The notes beneath the pieces were generated by a model, which was not told the origin of the DNA, did not search any database, and saw nothing but the letters and a program-made list of their open reading frames with translations. From contig CM070572.1 of NCBI GenBank assembly GCA_036346355.1, positions 37,485,944-37,549,943 on the forward strand: 64,000 nucleotides of DNA, written 5' to 3'. Below are positions 23,900 to 37,477 of this stretch, piece after piece (position 1 is the first letter of the stretch; each line of letters opens with the position of its first letter). Source of the stretch: Rhipidocladum racemiflorum. Lineage: Eukaryota; Streptophyta; Magnoliopsida; Poales; Poaceae. A program made the position numbers and the translations under genes.

Positions 23900-25769
23900 A
23901 CTGCATCTGCTCCTGCTGCAACTACGTCAGCAATCTTTTCGTCTGGTTTCCTTGGCTATGTTGCTTGAAGCTTCAGCATCTAGTTTAGGGGAGAGGGTTT
24001 GGTGTTTTATGAGTTTATCATTTTTTCTTGTTGCTTTAGCGTGACTGTCTCGTTGGTAATTTGTTAGTATTATGTTATATGTACTTCGTTATTTTGATGC
24101 TGGGCATGTATGGACTGTAATGATATGTGCTTGTGGTTAATCTTGCTTAATGTGCCCAACTGTACTGGGTCTGTACACTGGAAATCTATCTAAAATGCAA
24201 CCTGAACCCTATTTTGCATTCACTGTGTCAATTGTTTTTGTGTGGGCCGAGTTGTCTGTGTAAATTTCAACTGGTGATTGGATTGGATTATGTTAGTTCT
24301 CTCGCATTGTGTTTTGAGTGGTTCATGGTCAAATCTGCTTTCTCCGGAGGAGCTTTTCCGACGTGCAAGTTTACTGAGGTTTCAAATTTCGTTTTTGGTT
24401 CACATCTTGTCACTCTTCCAAATATAAAATTTTAGTAAAATTTTATTATTTTAAACGGAATACGAACAAAATTTTAAAAGCAAAATTAAAATCTGAAATT
24501 TTTTGGACCAAAATTTTGTTGCAAAAAAGAGATTTTGTTCAAAAAAGAGTGAAATTTAGGTAAAATTTTAATTGAATAAAAAATAGTTTAAACTGTCAAA
24601 AAACTTTAAAATTTTGTGATAGTCCTGACACATCACTATCCCGATAAAAGAATGCTTGGCAAATTTCAAAATGGAAAATTGTGAAAATTATGTTAGAAAC
24701 TTTTCAAAAATTTTTTTGATGGTGCTGACATATCCATAATATTTTCATAAAATGATCAAGTTTGAGGAATTTTCAAAAATTCGGACAATGATATTAAAGG
24801 CTGATCGATATATTTCAATAGAATGAAAAATAGTTCAAAACATGTCAAAAAATTTTGAAATTTTTTGTGGATAGTCGTAATACATCACTAATGTTCTTAT
24901 AAAATTTTTAGATGATAATCAAACTTGAGAAATTTTCAAAATTGTGACCGTGCTACTATCCTAATGCATCAATTATGTTCATTCTGTTTTTGAATTTTTA
25001 AAAATAACAAATGAAGTTCATAACAATTGAGTATCAATCTTATGTGGTAGAGAACTAAAACTTAGCTGTGTATTTGTTTGTTAGTTTGGTGTTGGTCATA
25101 TGAAAACCTAAAGAATACTACAATCATGAAGCTGGAGTTACTAGGACACACATTATGATGTAATGGAGAAGATTGATCTACGCTAAGGATGCTGAGAAAA
25201 AAGAGATCAGATTCTTAAAACTTATGGCAGAATCCTTAATGATCTTGCCCTTTGACACTCATCTATGCAACTTGGTTATACTTGTTCCAAACAAGTGTTG
25301 CAGTGGTAAAGCACTAAAGCCAGTGGCTAAGGGTGATACATCACAAGCATGAACTACTATTGATTTGGAGAAAGCATTGCTCATTTGTGTAAGAGGTGAC
25401 TTAAGCCCTGTTTGGCAGAGCTCTAGATTCCAGCCTGTAATTTCGGTATTTTGCTAAAAGCTAATTTAAACTAAATCCAAAATTTGGTTCTTCCTCGGTG
25501 TTTAAATTAACCTGGCACCCTCATCTTCTCAAAACCGGAATTCAATCCCTGATGCTTAGTACCATGCATGTGCTTTGTTACTTTTGTATACTTCTATGAA
25601 TGGTGTGCAACTTCTATGGATGATGTACAACAGTACAAGTGCAATTATGAGATGTGACTCAGTGTCTCAGTGTAAACTGTATGGTTTTAACAGTCTGGAT
25701 CTCTCAATGTCTTATACAATTTATGTTGATTTCCTATCGACAATATTCGTTGCAGCTCATCACTCTGTT
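23900..25769. other. 3-prime flank of the KH gene and AT-rich degenerate repeats
   Basis: About 23900-24200 is probably the 3-prime UTR (T-rich, TGTACTGGGTCTGTACACTG palindrome-like end near 24160-24180). From 24425 to about 25010 the DNA is extremely AT-rich with imperfect repetition of a unit containing AAAATTTTGAAATTTT and a GTCCTGACACATCACTA-like phrase recurring about every 150-200 bp. A TIR-like CCCTGTTTGGCAGAGCTC at about 25407 resembles CCTATTTGGCAAAGCTCC at about 26120 in direct orientation, probably remnants of one MITE family. No gene. Confidence 0.5.
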
Positions 25770-26000
25770 TGTATTTAATGTTTACGCGTATTATTAAAAA
25801 AAATATCCATTCCGATGATTATCCGAACTTATTTTATCCGTATTCGTTCAAATATTATGCATATCCGTATCCGGCACTATCCGTGTTCGAATCCGTATCC
25901 GGCACTATCTGTATCCGAATCCGATCCGATAAAATTATATGGATCAAATACAATATGAGTGGTTTTCGATCCATATCCGATGCGTTTCACCCCTACCTGT
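25770..26000 (-). mobile_element. hAT-like terminal fragment with GGATACGAAT-type repeats
   Basis: The segment is built of repeated TATCCGTATCCG/ATCCGAATCC units and ends in GCGTTTCACCCCTA, whose reverse complement TAGGGGTGAAACGC is typical of hAT ends in grasses. A related sequence in the opposite orientation lies at about 52857-53020 (GGGATGAAACGG, then GATACGAAT repeats). No second terminus was found here, so it is a fragment. Confidence 0.5.
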
Positions 26001-26410
26001 ACAACGCGATTTTTGGTGAAATAGCTCATCACAACATGAAAAGAGCTATTTTTGCCAATTCACCGACCGAAGGTTTTTTACGCAATAACAATTTGTAAGG
26101 GGTAACCATAGTTAAGGTCCTATTTGGCAAAGCTCCAGATCCTAGCGTCATCTTAGATCTGAAATTTGTAGGTTAAAATAAAGTGAATTAAGTTTATATT
26201 TTTATTCTAAAATATAAATAAGATGACCATGTAAACATTCTTAATATACCCATAACTCCAGCTCCACAGATTTAATAAAGCTAAAAATACCCAGTTTCAC
26301 CGGATTTACGAATGTGGCAAACACCCTCTACAAATTCACGCGGAGATGGAGAACTGTACTGCTAATCAGACGCCTTGGAGTGCGTTCCTAGGCCACTCGA
26401 GGTTTCAGCC

Positions 26411-29400
26411 ATGGAGGCGGCCTCCTCCCTCGCTCCGCCCAAGGTGCCCATGGAGTTGCACGCCGTGAATCGCGACCGCCTCGTCGCCGCGCTCCGCGCC
26501 CACCTCTCCGCCTCCGCCCGCGCTCCCCGCGGGCTCGTCGTCCTCCAGGTCCGTCCCGCTCGCGGTCTTCATCCATTTCTCGCTATCCCTTCTGGGGGTT
26601 TCTTCGATCTTGATCCGGTGGGTGGTTGCTGACTTTCGTCGGCGTCTTTTGGGTTGTTCTTCTGAAGGGCGGCGAGGAGCAGACGCGATACTGCACCGAT
26701 CACCTCGAGCTCTTCAGGTACTTGCCCTCAACTCGAGTTTCCCCCTCTTTCCCCGTTTCCTGCGATGCCAGATATAAATGTTAATGGGCAATGTCGCAGG
26801 CAGGAGAGCTACTTCGCTTATCTCTTTGGGGTACGAGAGCCGGGTTTCTATGGCGCCATTGTGAGTTCTCTTCTCTCCCTTGGCAGTGAGCCCGATTTCT
26901 GTTAATGCGTTAGCCAGCCTTTCTTGGGGCTGGAATTACTTGGACCTGATTACTTATATGATTGCTAGTATATGGATGCATGGAAAAGAAAGGGAAAACA
27001 ATCCGTCCATTTGTGCCTCGTATATGATTCGCTTAAATGCTTGGAACTTTGAGTTGTCCCTGCGGTTATTGTTATATGGTGTATGCCTGTGAATTATAGC
27101 TGTTATTCTTTCGTAGATGAATGTTGGGCTCTTCATATCTAAATCGAATGCATATTATGGATATTTGCTCTTACTTTGTGTATATTGCTAAACATCTTCG
27201 TCTTAAGTGTGGTTCTATTACTTCTCTCCCCTATTGTTTCTGACTACAAAACAAGCCTTCTCATGGCGCGCGCCACATCATCAACAAATTGGAGACCATC
27301 CGTTCATGCTTATTTGTAATCTTAGCCATCTGATGTGTTTGGCCCATTCAAACGTGAACTTTTTACTAACCTCCCACAATAGAAGCATGGAAATCTCTCA
27401 AAAAAGAAATGAATGCGACAGTATTATCTCTTGTATAGGCGCCTCTTCATTCTAAAACTCCAAATTGCCATCCGTACCATATATATACTGCACACAAACA
27501 AAATAGATGGGGCAGTTTTATCTGTTGTGTACAGGCGTCTCTTAATTCTCGAACTCTAAGTTGCCATCCGCACCATACACTGTTGAGATAAATGCACTTT
27601 TGATCAGATATTCGGTTGCACCTCCAAGGCTCCAACTAATACGATGAAACCACATATCCGCTCATCTTCTCCTTCGCTGCCATTCCTAATGTCGATCTCG
27701 CCGGTGAGTGCCACCACAAGCACTAAGCTCTCGGTGCCAGTACAGATCAATCCGCCATGCGTGCCTGCGAATTCTCCAGGTGTCATCGCATAGTTCAGAA
27801 CTTTACCTTCCCCTTCCATTTGCTCTGCATGTCAAGATCGACTGATCGACTCGAAAATTTAAAGAAATCTACGATCAAGCAGATGCTGCTACCTCTTTCG
27901 ATTGATTAGTTATCTACCATCTAACACGGACTGACAAACTGCCACTGAGTTCTCACATCTACTGATGTTAGGTGCTTATATATTAGTCATTAGGTAAATT
28001 AGGTTAATGGAAAGCACAGAATTTACTTTCAGTCATAATACCAAGCACATTACATTGTTCGTCCAGTTGACCGGTTCATAGATTTGTTGAAGATTAAATA
28101 TTTTGATGTTCATTATCTATACTGGGTACTTGCCAAAAGTCCCAGGAGCAGCAACCGTGGTAAAAAATTTGGTAGACCATTCACCTCATTGCCAGTAATA
28201 AGGGTTTAGTAGAGCTTTCTGTATCGGCTGTTAGTATTCTGTTATAGTACTAGCCAGATGTAGAATAATGCTCCAACTCCTGATGAAGATTAAACATTTA
28301 ATTGAGGTTGAGATTACAACTTTTGGATCAACACCAAATCAATAGTTATTTGTCTTCTATAATATAGGTTGGTGTTATTCATTTTTCATATGTAACACAG
28401 CAATACCACTATTGCAAGTTTTAATTACATCTCATATGTATAACAATTGACAATGACGTATCATGTATAATGAGGATACTACTTATTATCTTACTGCTGC
28501 AGTTCTCAGAGCATACATATGAACTAACCAAGCGCCAGTTCATTTTCTTCTGTTATGTGAAGCATACTGATCTTTTGGTGTACATATTACCAAGCCTTAA
28601 TTTTATATTTTGAGGTCTAAGAAAGATTATTTTGCGTCTGCTTGTGCTTTTTTACTAGAAATAATTTAAATGGATCCAAATTGTAAAATAAACCACCATA
28701 TTTGTGTAAAATGTTTTTTTTTTCCAACAACTAATTAAGTTTTTATTCAAGTTGCTTGAAAACTCCTATGTATAGTATAATCCTAAGAGAAAGCACTATT
28801 ATACACTGCTAAACTGCTGGCACAAGTCATTCTGTACATGCTTATGATAATGATTATTTGATGATATGTATCCTAAATCTGTACCTTTTCTTATTCTCAA
28901 AGGACATTGCCTCCGGACAGTCGTTTTTGTTCGCTCCAAGGTTGCCTTCTGATTACGCTGTTTGGATGGGTGAAATAAAACCATTGTCTTATTTTAAGGT
29001 ATTTGATCTTTGAAATACTACATTCTGCAGTTGCTGCTACACTCTGAATTCACATAATCGTTTTCATTAAAACCTGTACAGGATAGTTACAAGGTCAGTA
29101 TGGTCTTCTATGTTGATGAGATTGCACATGTTCTGCAAGATCAATTCAGTGAACATGAGAAGCCTCTTTTATTTCTCTTATATGGAAAGAATACCGATAG
29201 CGGAAATTACTCAAAGCCTGCTAGTTTTGAGGTATGTGATATAATATTGGCCGCATTGTTATGAAACAAAGCTTTATATTTGTGAAGTGTTGAGACTAGA
29301 GCATAAGTGGTCTTGTTGATCCTGCATGACCATTCTTTCTTCTTATGGACCTCAATTATATTCTGAAACAAAATTCATGGTGTAATCTGATATACGCACT

Positions 29401-32400
29401 TAACTAGTAAATAAGTTAATTCTTTTACACCTTTTCTCTTCTGTTATTGTGCATTTGAGTTATGCTGTTCTTTTTCTCTGTGCTAGGGGATGGAGAAGTT
29501 TGATACCGATTTAAGTACACTTCATCCTGTTTTAACTGAATGCCGTGTTATCAAATCTGACATGGAGATTGCCCTCATTCAATATGCTAATGATGTGAGC
29601 TCTGAAGCACACATTGAGGTACAGAAAGTTCTTCTACTGAAGTCCTATACGATGCCAAATTGCCAATCATTTATTTTCATCTTCATCAGTATTTAGAGTA
29701 CATTTAGGGTGTGTTTGGTTTAATAGGATGAGGTTGAATGGGATGGGATGGTCTTGTACTATTTGGTTCTATTATTTTGGATGAATGGAATGGTTCAGCA
29801 TCTATAGAGAATATTCCTCAAATTTGTATCACTTGGTCCAGGATGGGATGGTTCCATTCAAGCAACCAAACACATGGATAACTTTTTTCTTGAACCATCT
29901 CATACATGTACCACTTGGTATAAGCAACCAAACACACCCTTAGTTCCCTGTCATGACCATATCATGGTTGCGCAATTTTGGGCTTGTAGCTGCAACGTGT
30001 GTGATATTGTTGGCCAATATTTGGCCATGTGATTGAGTTTTGCTTGTGTTCGTCTTGCAACCAATATTGTAGGCTTGTAGCGTGCCAACGAAATGTGGTC
30101 AATCTGAGTTCACCTTCTTTAGAACTACAGACATGTGATTCATGACAGCCGAGTGAGTGCATGCATCATGATGATATATTCTTAAAGATATTAGTTGCAC
30201 AGCAGCACAAGCATGCACTTAATATGATCTCTGGTACTCATTATTTTTGTAGCATATTGATGAGGACTCAAAAACTCAAATCCTTTTGGTGGTTGTGTGT
30301 GATATCGCAAGTGTGTGTATACGGGTTGTAGCTTATTTCAGTTGTGGATGTTGTGCTGGGCTAGTATATAATTCTGTAGTATCAAGTCATGGCAATCTCA
30401 TCAGCTTTTTATAGCCAACCAAGGATGGGTCTAATAGTTGCTATGGTTTAGCTTTTAATTGTTTTCATTTTGGCGAAAGGGACTATAGTAAAGGCCCCAG
30501 CTTACTACAGGTTCTATACGAGGTTCCAAACAAAGAAGAGAGAGGGGAAAAAAGCTAATCATCTGACTGTCCTAGTCCTATGTACTGCATCAGCAAAATA
30601 TAACACTCAACACCAGGAGCCACTATCTTAAGCTTCCAATTCATAGAAATATTCCCTATAGGCTAGCCTTTAGGCGTTACATCTACCGACTGTATTACTT
30701 GTTCTTTTCGAGAGGCAATGAAATGAATCTGATTCTTGAATTGCACTTTACAAGGTTATGAGACGAGCAAGACCAGGCATGAAGGAATATCAGTTAGAAA
30801 GCATCTTTCTTCATCATGTTTATATGTATGGAGGCTGTCGACATTGCTCTTACACATGTATATGTGCTACTGGAGAGAACAGGTGAGTGTATATATTATG
30901 TCTAATGTGAAGCAAATAACGAGTCAATGCATGAACTCTTTAATGTCTCAAATGCTTTTGAGTGTATTTCTGTATGTAGAAGTTGGGAGTAGTTAAAAGT
31001 AAGGGTTATCAAAATCTCAGATCACCATCAAGAATCCACTATTGTCCCAACACCATGAACTTTTGGCAAAATGGCTCATGGACACACCACTTCGATGGCA
31101 TTTGCTGAAATACATCGTATGATCATGATGAGGATCAAGGTCATTATGAAATTGTGGTCATTTGCCAGAACACACTTTGCCCTTTAAAATAATACTAATT
31201 TGAATTTTAGGGGAGAGAAGGGGAGTACAAAGTCACTTTTTGTCTTGGAACTAAATTGAGCATACCTGTCAATGCCCTCACACATGCTCACACAGACAAA
31301 CAATTAGGTGGGCTCAGTTTAGTTCCAACTTCTAAGGGAAAATGTGACTTTTTACTCCTCCTCTCTTCTAAAATTCGAAATAGTATTATTTGAATGGCCA
31401 GAGTGTGATATGACAAATGACCAAGATACTGTACTGTCCATAGGCCAAATCATGATTATGAGGTGTAAATGCCATCTAAGTGGAGTGTTCTTCTAGTGTC
31501 CAGGAAGTGTACGTGGAATGCCAATTGTAAGCGGAGCTTTCTTAATGCCATTGTAAGACTGCTCGCTTGACTACTGAAATTCCAGTAGGGTCCCTCTTGT
31601 AGAATTCACTTGATTTAGGTAGACTATACCTTACAACTTTTTGAGTTATGTGAATAACTATGCAAAATTCTGTGGGAATATTCTTTTAGTTAAAAACATT
31701 AGGGCCACTCATTTTTGTCTAGGTTTGGCACACTGCCCCGAGTCTCGGTCATTTTGGAAGCTGATAGTATTGCTATTAAGATTCAAGGCTCAAACTTCAC
31801 ACATGAAACTATATTGTATTTGAGTTTGTTGGACTGTCTGGTGTGTTATAACTGTTCTGCTTATTTTGCAGTTCTGTTCTCCATTATGGACATGCGGCAG
31901 CTCCAAATGACAGAGTACTCTTCCTTTATGATGCTTTGACCTGTGGTTGACTTTCTGTTTTTATTAACTTGCTCGAGCCTGTAATGCTCACCAATTGTAG
32001 ATTGAGTTGTCCAAAGCGCTCAAAACTCTTATGAATTGCTAATTCTTATACTCCAGCTACTTGAAAAAGGGTACGATTTGTTTCACTTTCAGACAGTAGA
32101 GTTCACCTAACCTACCTTGTTTATCATCAGCCACAGTCTTAAGTACCAAAAGATCTTGAAATATTGGGAGTTTGAGCAACATTTGTCTTCTCTAATTTCT
32201 GCGCTCGTATCAAATAATGGAGTAATGGAAGCAGTGATAAGAGGAAGATAAGTTGGTTTGGTATTTCATTTAATTAATAACCTATGATTTGTAACAACTA
32301 AATGTCGTCTGATTGTCTGCAACCTCTCATTAACGAGTTAAACAGAAAATGAGTGCTCATTCTAAGCAGTGAAGCATGTGCATGTGGGTGGTAGTGGTCC

Positions 32401-35170
32401 TGGTGATGAGTTACATAATTTTAAACGAAAAAATGTGTAGTTGGACAGGCCGAACAACATGATGTACTCCAGTTTACAAGTTGTGACAGTACTAAAAACA
32501 GTAAGGGAAAACACTATAAGATCAAATTTATGAATTAAAAGGTTTACAAGATACTAATTATTAAGATAGAAATCCAACAAAGGAATCTACGCTATGGAGG
32601 ATCTTGGCGCAATGTGTGTGTTCATGCTTTTTGTTTCAGGGGGGTTTTAGCAATAGCATTAGTCCCCTCTGCGTATTTTGTTTCACTTTTGCCCTACGGT
32701 AGATAATTGTCTCATACATTTTCAGACTCTGAATGATGGAGACATGGCTCTAATGGACATGGGAGCTGAATACCATTACTATGGATCTGATATCACATGT
32801 TCATACCCCGTAAGTTCTTCGAAATTTTGGACATCTACTTTGATAGACACTGCTCTAATGTGTATAATATATGAACTGCTTTGTTGTTTTTTAATGTTAA
32901 AAGCGTGGCAGCACAGGGCTATGCTTGTTGACATTGTTGTGCTATGAACTGTTTTATGCATGCCATTAGTTACCAGCTGTCATTATTAATTTGATGCTCG
33001 TATTTGAATCATGTTTGTCTTACAAGGTCATTGGCATAAAAGCCTCCTATTTTTTTTTTCTTGATGTAATGATGCGGCACTTGGTCTTGAATCAAATGTA
33101 CAAAACAAAGGTCTTTTCATAGTCCTACAGAGCCCAAAAAGCCATTCTTGGAATCCATCCATTGTTCATCTTGCCCTTGCTCTCTGAATAAATGTATATG
33201 TGTGATTTTTATAATTGGCATTACTTATAGTGTACCTTGTTTTGTTTATATCAGATGGATGTTCATTTCTGTTCCCTTTCTATACAAGTCTGCTTCTCAC
33301 ATCTCTTGAAGTGTGTTGGCTAAAATACTTTTTCTATCCCTAGTACTCTTTTTTCGTCTACCTTGTTTATTACTTTTATTTTTTGTGTTCTTTATCATCA
33401 GATAATTAATACTTGCTGTCCCAAGCTTATTTTCCAGTCAATATTGTTTAGTCCCTCTGGGCGTTCTCATATATCCTTTATTTTTCACTTCAATGTTCAA
33501 TCCAATGTTATGTTAGGATTAATTTTGATTTATTGTAGTCTTGAGCTGACTTTGGCCCATAGCTGGTAGAGGTATCTTTTCATTCCTTTATTTGTGGTAT
33601 AATCATATAATCTGGATTGAAACATTTGTTTTCAACAAACCTCGATGTAAACTGCAGCATTCTTCTGTTCATCACATCTTAATGTAGTGTTTTTCTAGTA
33701 AAATCATCTAGACGTGTTTATGTCTTTTCAGATAAATGGGAAATTCAACTGCAATCAGACAATAGTATACAACGTAAGTACCTGATGATAAAGTCCAGTT
33801 TTGTTCTTTTCTTTCTGTGTGAATGGGAATCTGGAAGGGTTAGTTGCATCATTATTGATAAAAGTCTTGCTGTGTTTTTACAGGCTGTTCTTAAGGCTCA
33901 TAATGCTGTCATATCACACATGCAGCCTGGAGTAAAATGGATGGATATGCACAAGTAAGAATGCATTATTGTAACTTAGAGAACCATGCAATTTGTAAAT
34001 ATCCTTCAAAAAGTTCTCCTGGAGAGTCAATTCATTTTTGTGATGCAAATTTTATGCATAGAACGTTACTCTATTGATAGCTAGTGTATTAGTGCTTGAT
34101 TTAAAAAAAAGCTTACTGTTGATCTATGTATGATCAAATTGGGTTCCTGAGATCAAATTTGAAGCATGTATAATGCTGATTGACCCAAATCTCTTTTTCC
34201 TTTTTTTCTGTTTGTCCATCCTCATCTTCAAAGGTTTAAACATGATTTAAACTTTTTTGCAGGCTGGCAGAGCAGACAATACTTGAATCTCTCAAGAAAG
34301 AAGATATTATGCATGGGTGTGTATATGAGAGATTCATTGTGCTTATTGAACTTCTATATGACAACATGTAAAGCTAGGATGCTGATTTTTTTTTTCTGTT
34401 CCTTGGAAACCATTTGCTTCAGGGATGTTGATGATATGATGGCTCAAAGGCTGGGTGCTGTTTTTATGCCTCATGGTCTTGGGCACTTGCTTGGAATTGA
34501 CACCCATGATCCAGGAGGCTATCCTGAGGTTAAATATGGACTTTATCGATAGTTTGTGTGCACACATTTTAATCTTAAATTGTTCCACATCCATGCTTTT
34601 ATCTGATACTAATGCTTATTTCTTGACTTTAGGGCTTAGAGAGGCCAAAGGAGCCAGGATTGAGCTCCTTGCGAACCATAAGAGGACTTATGGAAGGCAT
34701 GGTAAGTAATTACTTTTCTGATTAATCTATGAAGATTTAGTAGCAAAAATTCTCAGTGCTATGGTAATTGTTCGTTACTCGTCTTGATTGAGAAGTGGCA
34801 GGGTTGCCATATTAGTCAGTAAAGTTCGCGGGCTGTATAGGACTCTGCTTTCTTTTCTAACAGATTAATGAGCTTTCTTATTACCTCTTGGGAAGCTTGT
34901 CTTATGGGCTATATGGTACAACATCATGTAGTGCCCAATTTGTTTGCTCAGCTATTTATGGAATTCCACAATTTCTGAAAATTATCCCCCTCTTTTCTTG
35001 TCAATTCTTCATAAGCAAGCTACTTTATTATAGGCATCAAGCCCCTGAGATCCATTGTGCTTGCGGTCAGTCTGCTTGTTGTGATGTTATAACCTTAATG
35101 GATATTTTGAAAATGATAAGATTTAAATGTAAACTTTTAGAAGTGCTTCACTATATATCTCAAGTGCTCC

Positions 35171-35242
<72 letters not shown>

Positions 35243-35640
35243 GATAGCTAGTGTACTATCGATAGTATAGATCCTCCGTGCTATAGGGTTGTTTTTGCAA
35301 AATTCGAAGACGAAACTGTTGATCTAAACCGTGCATTTTGTTCATCTCATTGAAATCTCATTACCCACCAAATTTTATATTTTTTGAATTTTTTCTCCTA
35401 TTTATTTTGTATTTTTAAAAATCAGCTTCATTGGACGGCCCACAACTAATTAGATCGTCGATTTTGAAAAATACAAAATAAATATGAGAAAAAATTCAAA
35501 AAATATAAAATTTGGTGGATAGTGAGATTTCAATGAGATGAACAAAATGCACGGTTTGGATCAACAATTTCGTTTTCGAATTTTACAAAAACAACCCTAT
35601 AGCACGGAGGATCTATACTATCGATAGTACACTAGCTATC

Positions 35641-35674
<34 letters not shown>

Positions 35675-37477
35675 TCCTATCTGTCATCATAGTTAGTATC
35701 TTAGTCCTTTACTGTATCTTTATCCCTAAAAGTGGAGACAAGAAATGAAGGAAAAAATAGTTTGTGTAATTGAAACAAGAAAAATGGTTATTAAATCCTT
35801 TTGTTTTTTTTTTAAAAATGTACCATCCTAATATTTTGTGCACCCATGTTGAGAAGGGTGGGTATCTTATCTACAGCCATAACAGTATTTGATCTCCTAT
35901 TGTCTTCATTGCAGGTTATTACGGTCGAGCCAGGCTGTTATTTCATTGACGCTTTGCTGATACCAGCCAGGGATGATCCAATTTCCTCAAAGTTCTTCAA
36001 CTGGGAAGAGATTGAGAAGTACAAAAGCTTTGGTGGTATTCGTATTGAAAGTGATGTGGTATGTCTTGGTTGCCCTTTTCCATTATGTAAATACAAATTA
36101 ATAAATAGGATACGAGTTCCATTTTGCATTATACAAGCATGCTCTCTTTACTGTTAGTGCACCACTACCTGTAACGACTAACTTGTAGCAGGTAAAATTA
36201 AAGCCAACAAATTAGTACTGTTACTGTTCTCGCTTGGAAAACCTTGATTTTGAGGAACACAAAATGGATGGAATGTATGTTGGTAGTGTCCTTGATGAGG
36301 CAAGCTATCTTGAATGAGCTTTAACGTATGTTCTACAGCATAAACTGCACCAGAAAAAAAAAATTACTCATAGATTGTTAGTTGAAGAGTAAAGATATAT
36401 ATGGTTATCACCAATGCACAGAGCTTCTCGTGATGTCTCAAATAGTTCACATTAGGGTTGTGGATTGAGACAAAAATGTCATTAGCTGCTCTTGCAATAT
36501 CAATTACTCAGTGATCATACTCCGATGATTGTTTTCACTGACCTTGTATCTAATATCACCTTAATGGATCAGATAGTAACACCTACTTAGCCATAACTCT
36601 ACCTAACTCCAATAACTAGTGTTGGCTGCTAGGAAGCTAAGAATTCGCTTTTGACTTTGCTTAAAGCTACCATGACATGTATTTCCTGATTCTAATGCAT
36701 TTTACATTTTTGTTTAACTAGCTTTTGTTCTGGATAGTTTCAAGCTTTATGTGTACTGTAGTGGCTAGTGCCACATGCCAAAATTTGGCAGGCTCTTGAA
36801 GGTGGACTGAAAATTAAATTTTCTTGGAAATTGATGAAGATATTCTATTTTTCATAGTTAGGTTCGAGATGTGATATGTTCCATCAACTTTACAGCTATC
36901 TTGTTATTCCTAGTGAACCTCAAGGAACTCGACAAGCATATTAGACAACGGTGACCCTTCTCCTGTAAAGTTTGAGTACACACTGATACGAGTTCTACAA
37001 ATCTTGTTTCCCACTTTACATCTGTCTTATTATTCGTAGTGAAACACAAGGAATTCGATAAGCATAATAGACATCATCGACAATGGTGACACCTCTCCTG
37101 TAAAGTTTGAATAGATGTTGGTATAAGTTCCTCAATCTTGTTTTCCAAGTAAATCAATTGTACCTCCAAACAATACCTGTTCTGATGCAAATGTGTTAGG
37201 TGTTGGTTCCGTCTCTTTCTCAAGTAAAAGTACAGCAGCTAAACCCATCAGTCATTTCTTTAGCATCCACGTTACATTTGCCTTTACCAAGTGTTCACCC
37301 TCTTCCTTTTCACGCCTATTGTTGCAGTATGTGACGGCACAAGGATGCAAGAACATGACAAACTGCCCCCGAGAGACCAGGGAAATTGAAGCGGTAATGG
37401 CTGGCGCGCCATGGCCTTTGCGCGCTTCCAGTTCCACTGCGACATCAATGGAGAATGGCTCGTCCAAGGCCTGTTAG
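26411..37477 (+). CDS. Xaa-Pro dipeptidase (prolidase, peptidase family M24B)
   Basis: Cytosolic-type metallopeptidase that cleaves dipeptides with C-terminal proline, releasing proline for reuse. Sixteen exons with GT-AG borders: 26411-26548, 26668-26717, 26800-26860, 28903-28998, 29082-29231, 29487-29618, 30755-30882, 31872-31914, 32726-32809, 33732-33773, 33884-33954, 34263-34316, 34423-34528, 34633-34701, 35915-36058, 37328-37477; they sum to 505 residues, close to human prolidase. The N-terminal AMP_N domain covers about 20-170 and the M24 pita-bread domain about 200-475. The five metal ligands are D277 and D288 (MDMGAEYHYYGSD), H371 (PHGLGH), E413 (VEPGCYF) and E453 (RIESDV). Frame is open throughout and no lesion was seen. 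Introns are long and host several MITEs, a sign that insertions there are tolerated. No signal peptide is evident. The first exon is GC-rich with no clear TATA box. Confidence 0.96.
27419..27575 (+). repeat. Tandem duplication in prolidase intron 3
   Basis: Two copies of an about 65-bp phrase spaced 89 bp apart (CAGTATTATCTCTTGTATAG and CAGTTTTATCTGTTGTGTAC starts; both contain TTGCCATCCG and ACCATA). Diverged by about a fifth by eye. Just downstream, 27604-27819 is open on the minus strand but is not recognised. Confidence 0.7.
29707..29939. mobile_element. Tourist-like MITE (PIF/Harbinger) in prolidase intron 6
   Basis: The ends GGGTGTGTTTGGTT and AACCAAACACACCC are exact inverted repeats, flanked on both sides by TTA (29704-29706 and 29940-29942), the target preference of Tourist/PIF-Harbinger elements. 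The 233-bp interior is noncoding. Confidence 0.9.
31045..31505. mobile_element. Fold-back MITE in prolidase intron 7
   Basis: A 0.45-kb imperfect palindrome. Left-arm motifs (CACTTCGATGGCATTTGC, GATCATGATGAGG, GGTCATTTGCCAGA, TAATACTAATTTGAATTTTA, AGTCAC) recur inverted in the right arm at about 31340-31490. The central loop is near 31260-31300. No terminal duplication could be fixed, so the superfamily is open. Confidence 0.75.
35172..35239. repeat. (TA)n microsatellite, left of the palindromic element
   Basis: About 34 uninterrupted TA units directly abutting the palindromic element at 35240. The run resumes on the other side at 35644-35672. Confidence 0.97.
35240..35643. mobile_element. 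Near-perfect 404-bp palindromic element inside (TA)n (Micron-like)
   Basis: Both ends read GAGGATAGCTAGTGTACTAT inward. The two arms are about 185 bp with only scattered mismatches, around a loop of about 30 bp near 35430-35460. The element is embedded in a (TA)n run. This fits Micron, the rice element class described as targeting TA microsatellites; the match to Micron is by architecture, not by alignment. It lies in prolidase intron 14 and its transcript would form a very stable hairpin. Confidence 0.85.
35644..35672. repeat. (TA)n microsatellite, right of the palindromic element
   Basis: About 14 TA units following the palindrome, continuing the run broken at 35239. Confidence 0.95.
36895..37152 (+). 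repeat. Tandem duplication in prolidase intron 15
   Basis: Two copies of an about 125-bp unit (36897-37020 and 37022-37150), sharing AGCATATTAGAC/AGCATAATAGAC, CTTCTCCTGTAAAGTTTGA-like and CAATCTTGTTT phrases. Noncoding. Confidence 0.8.
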
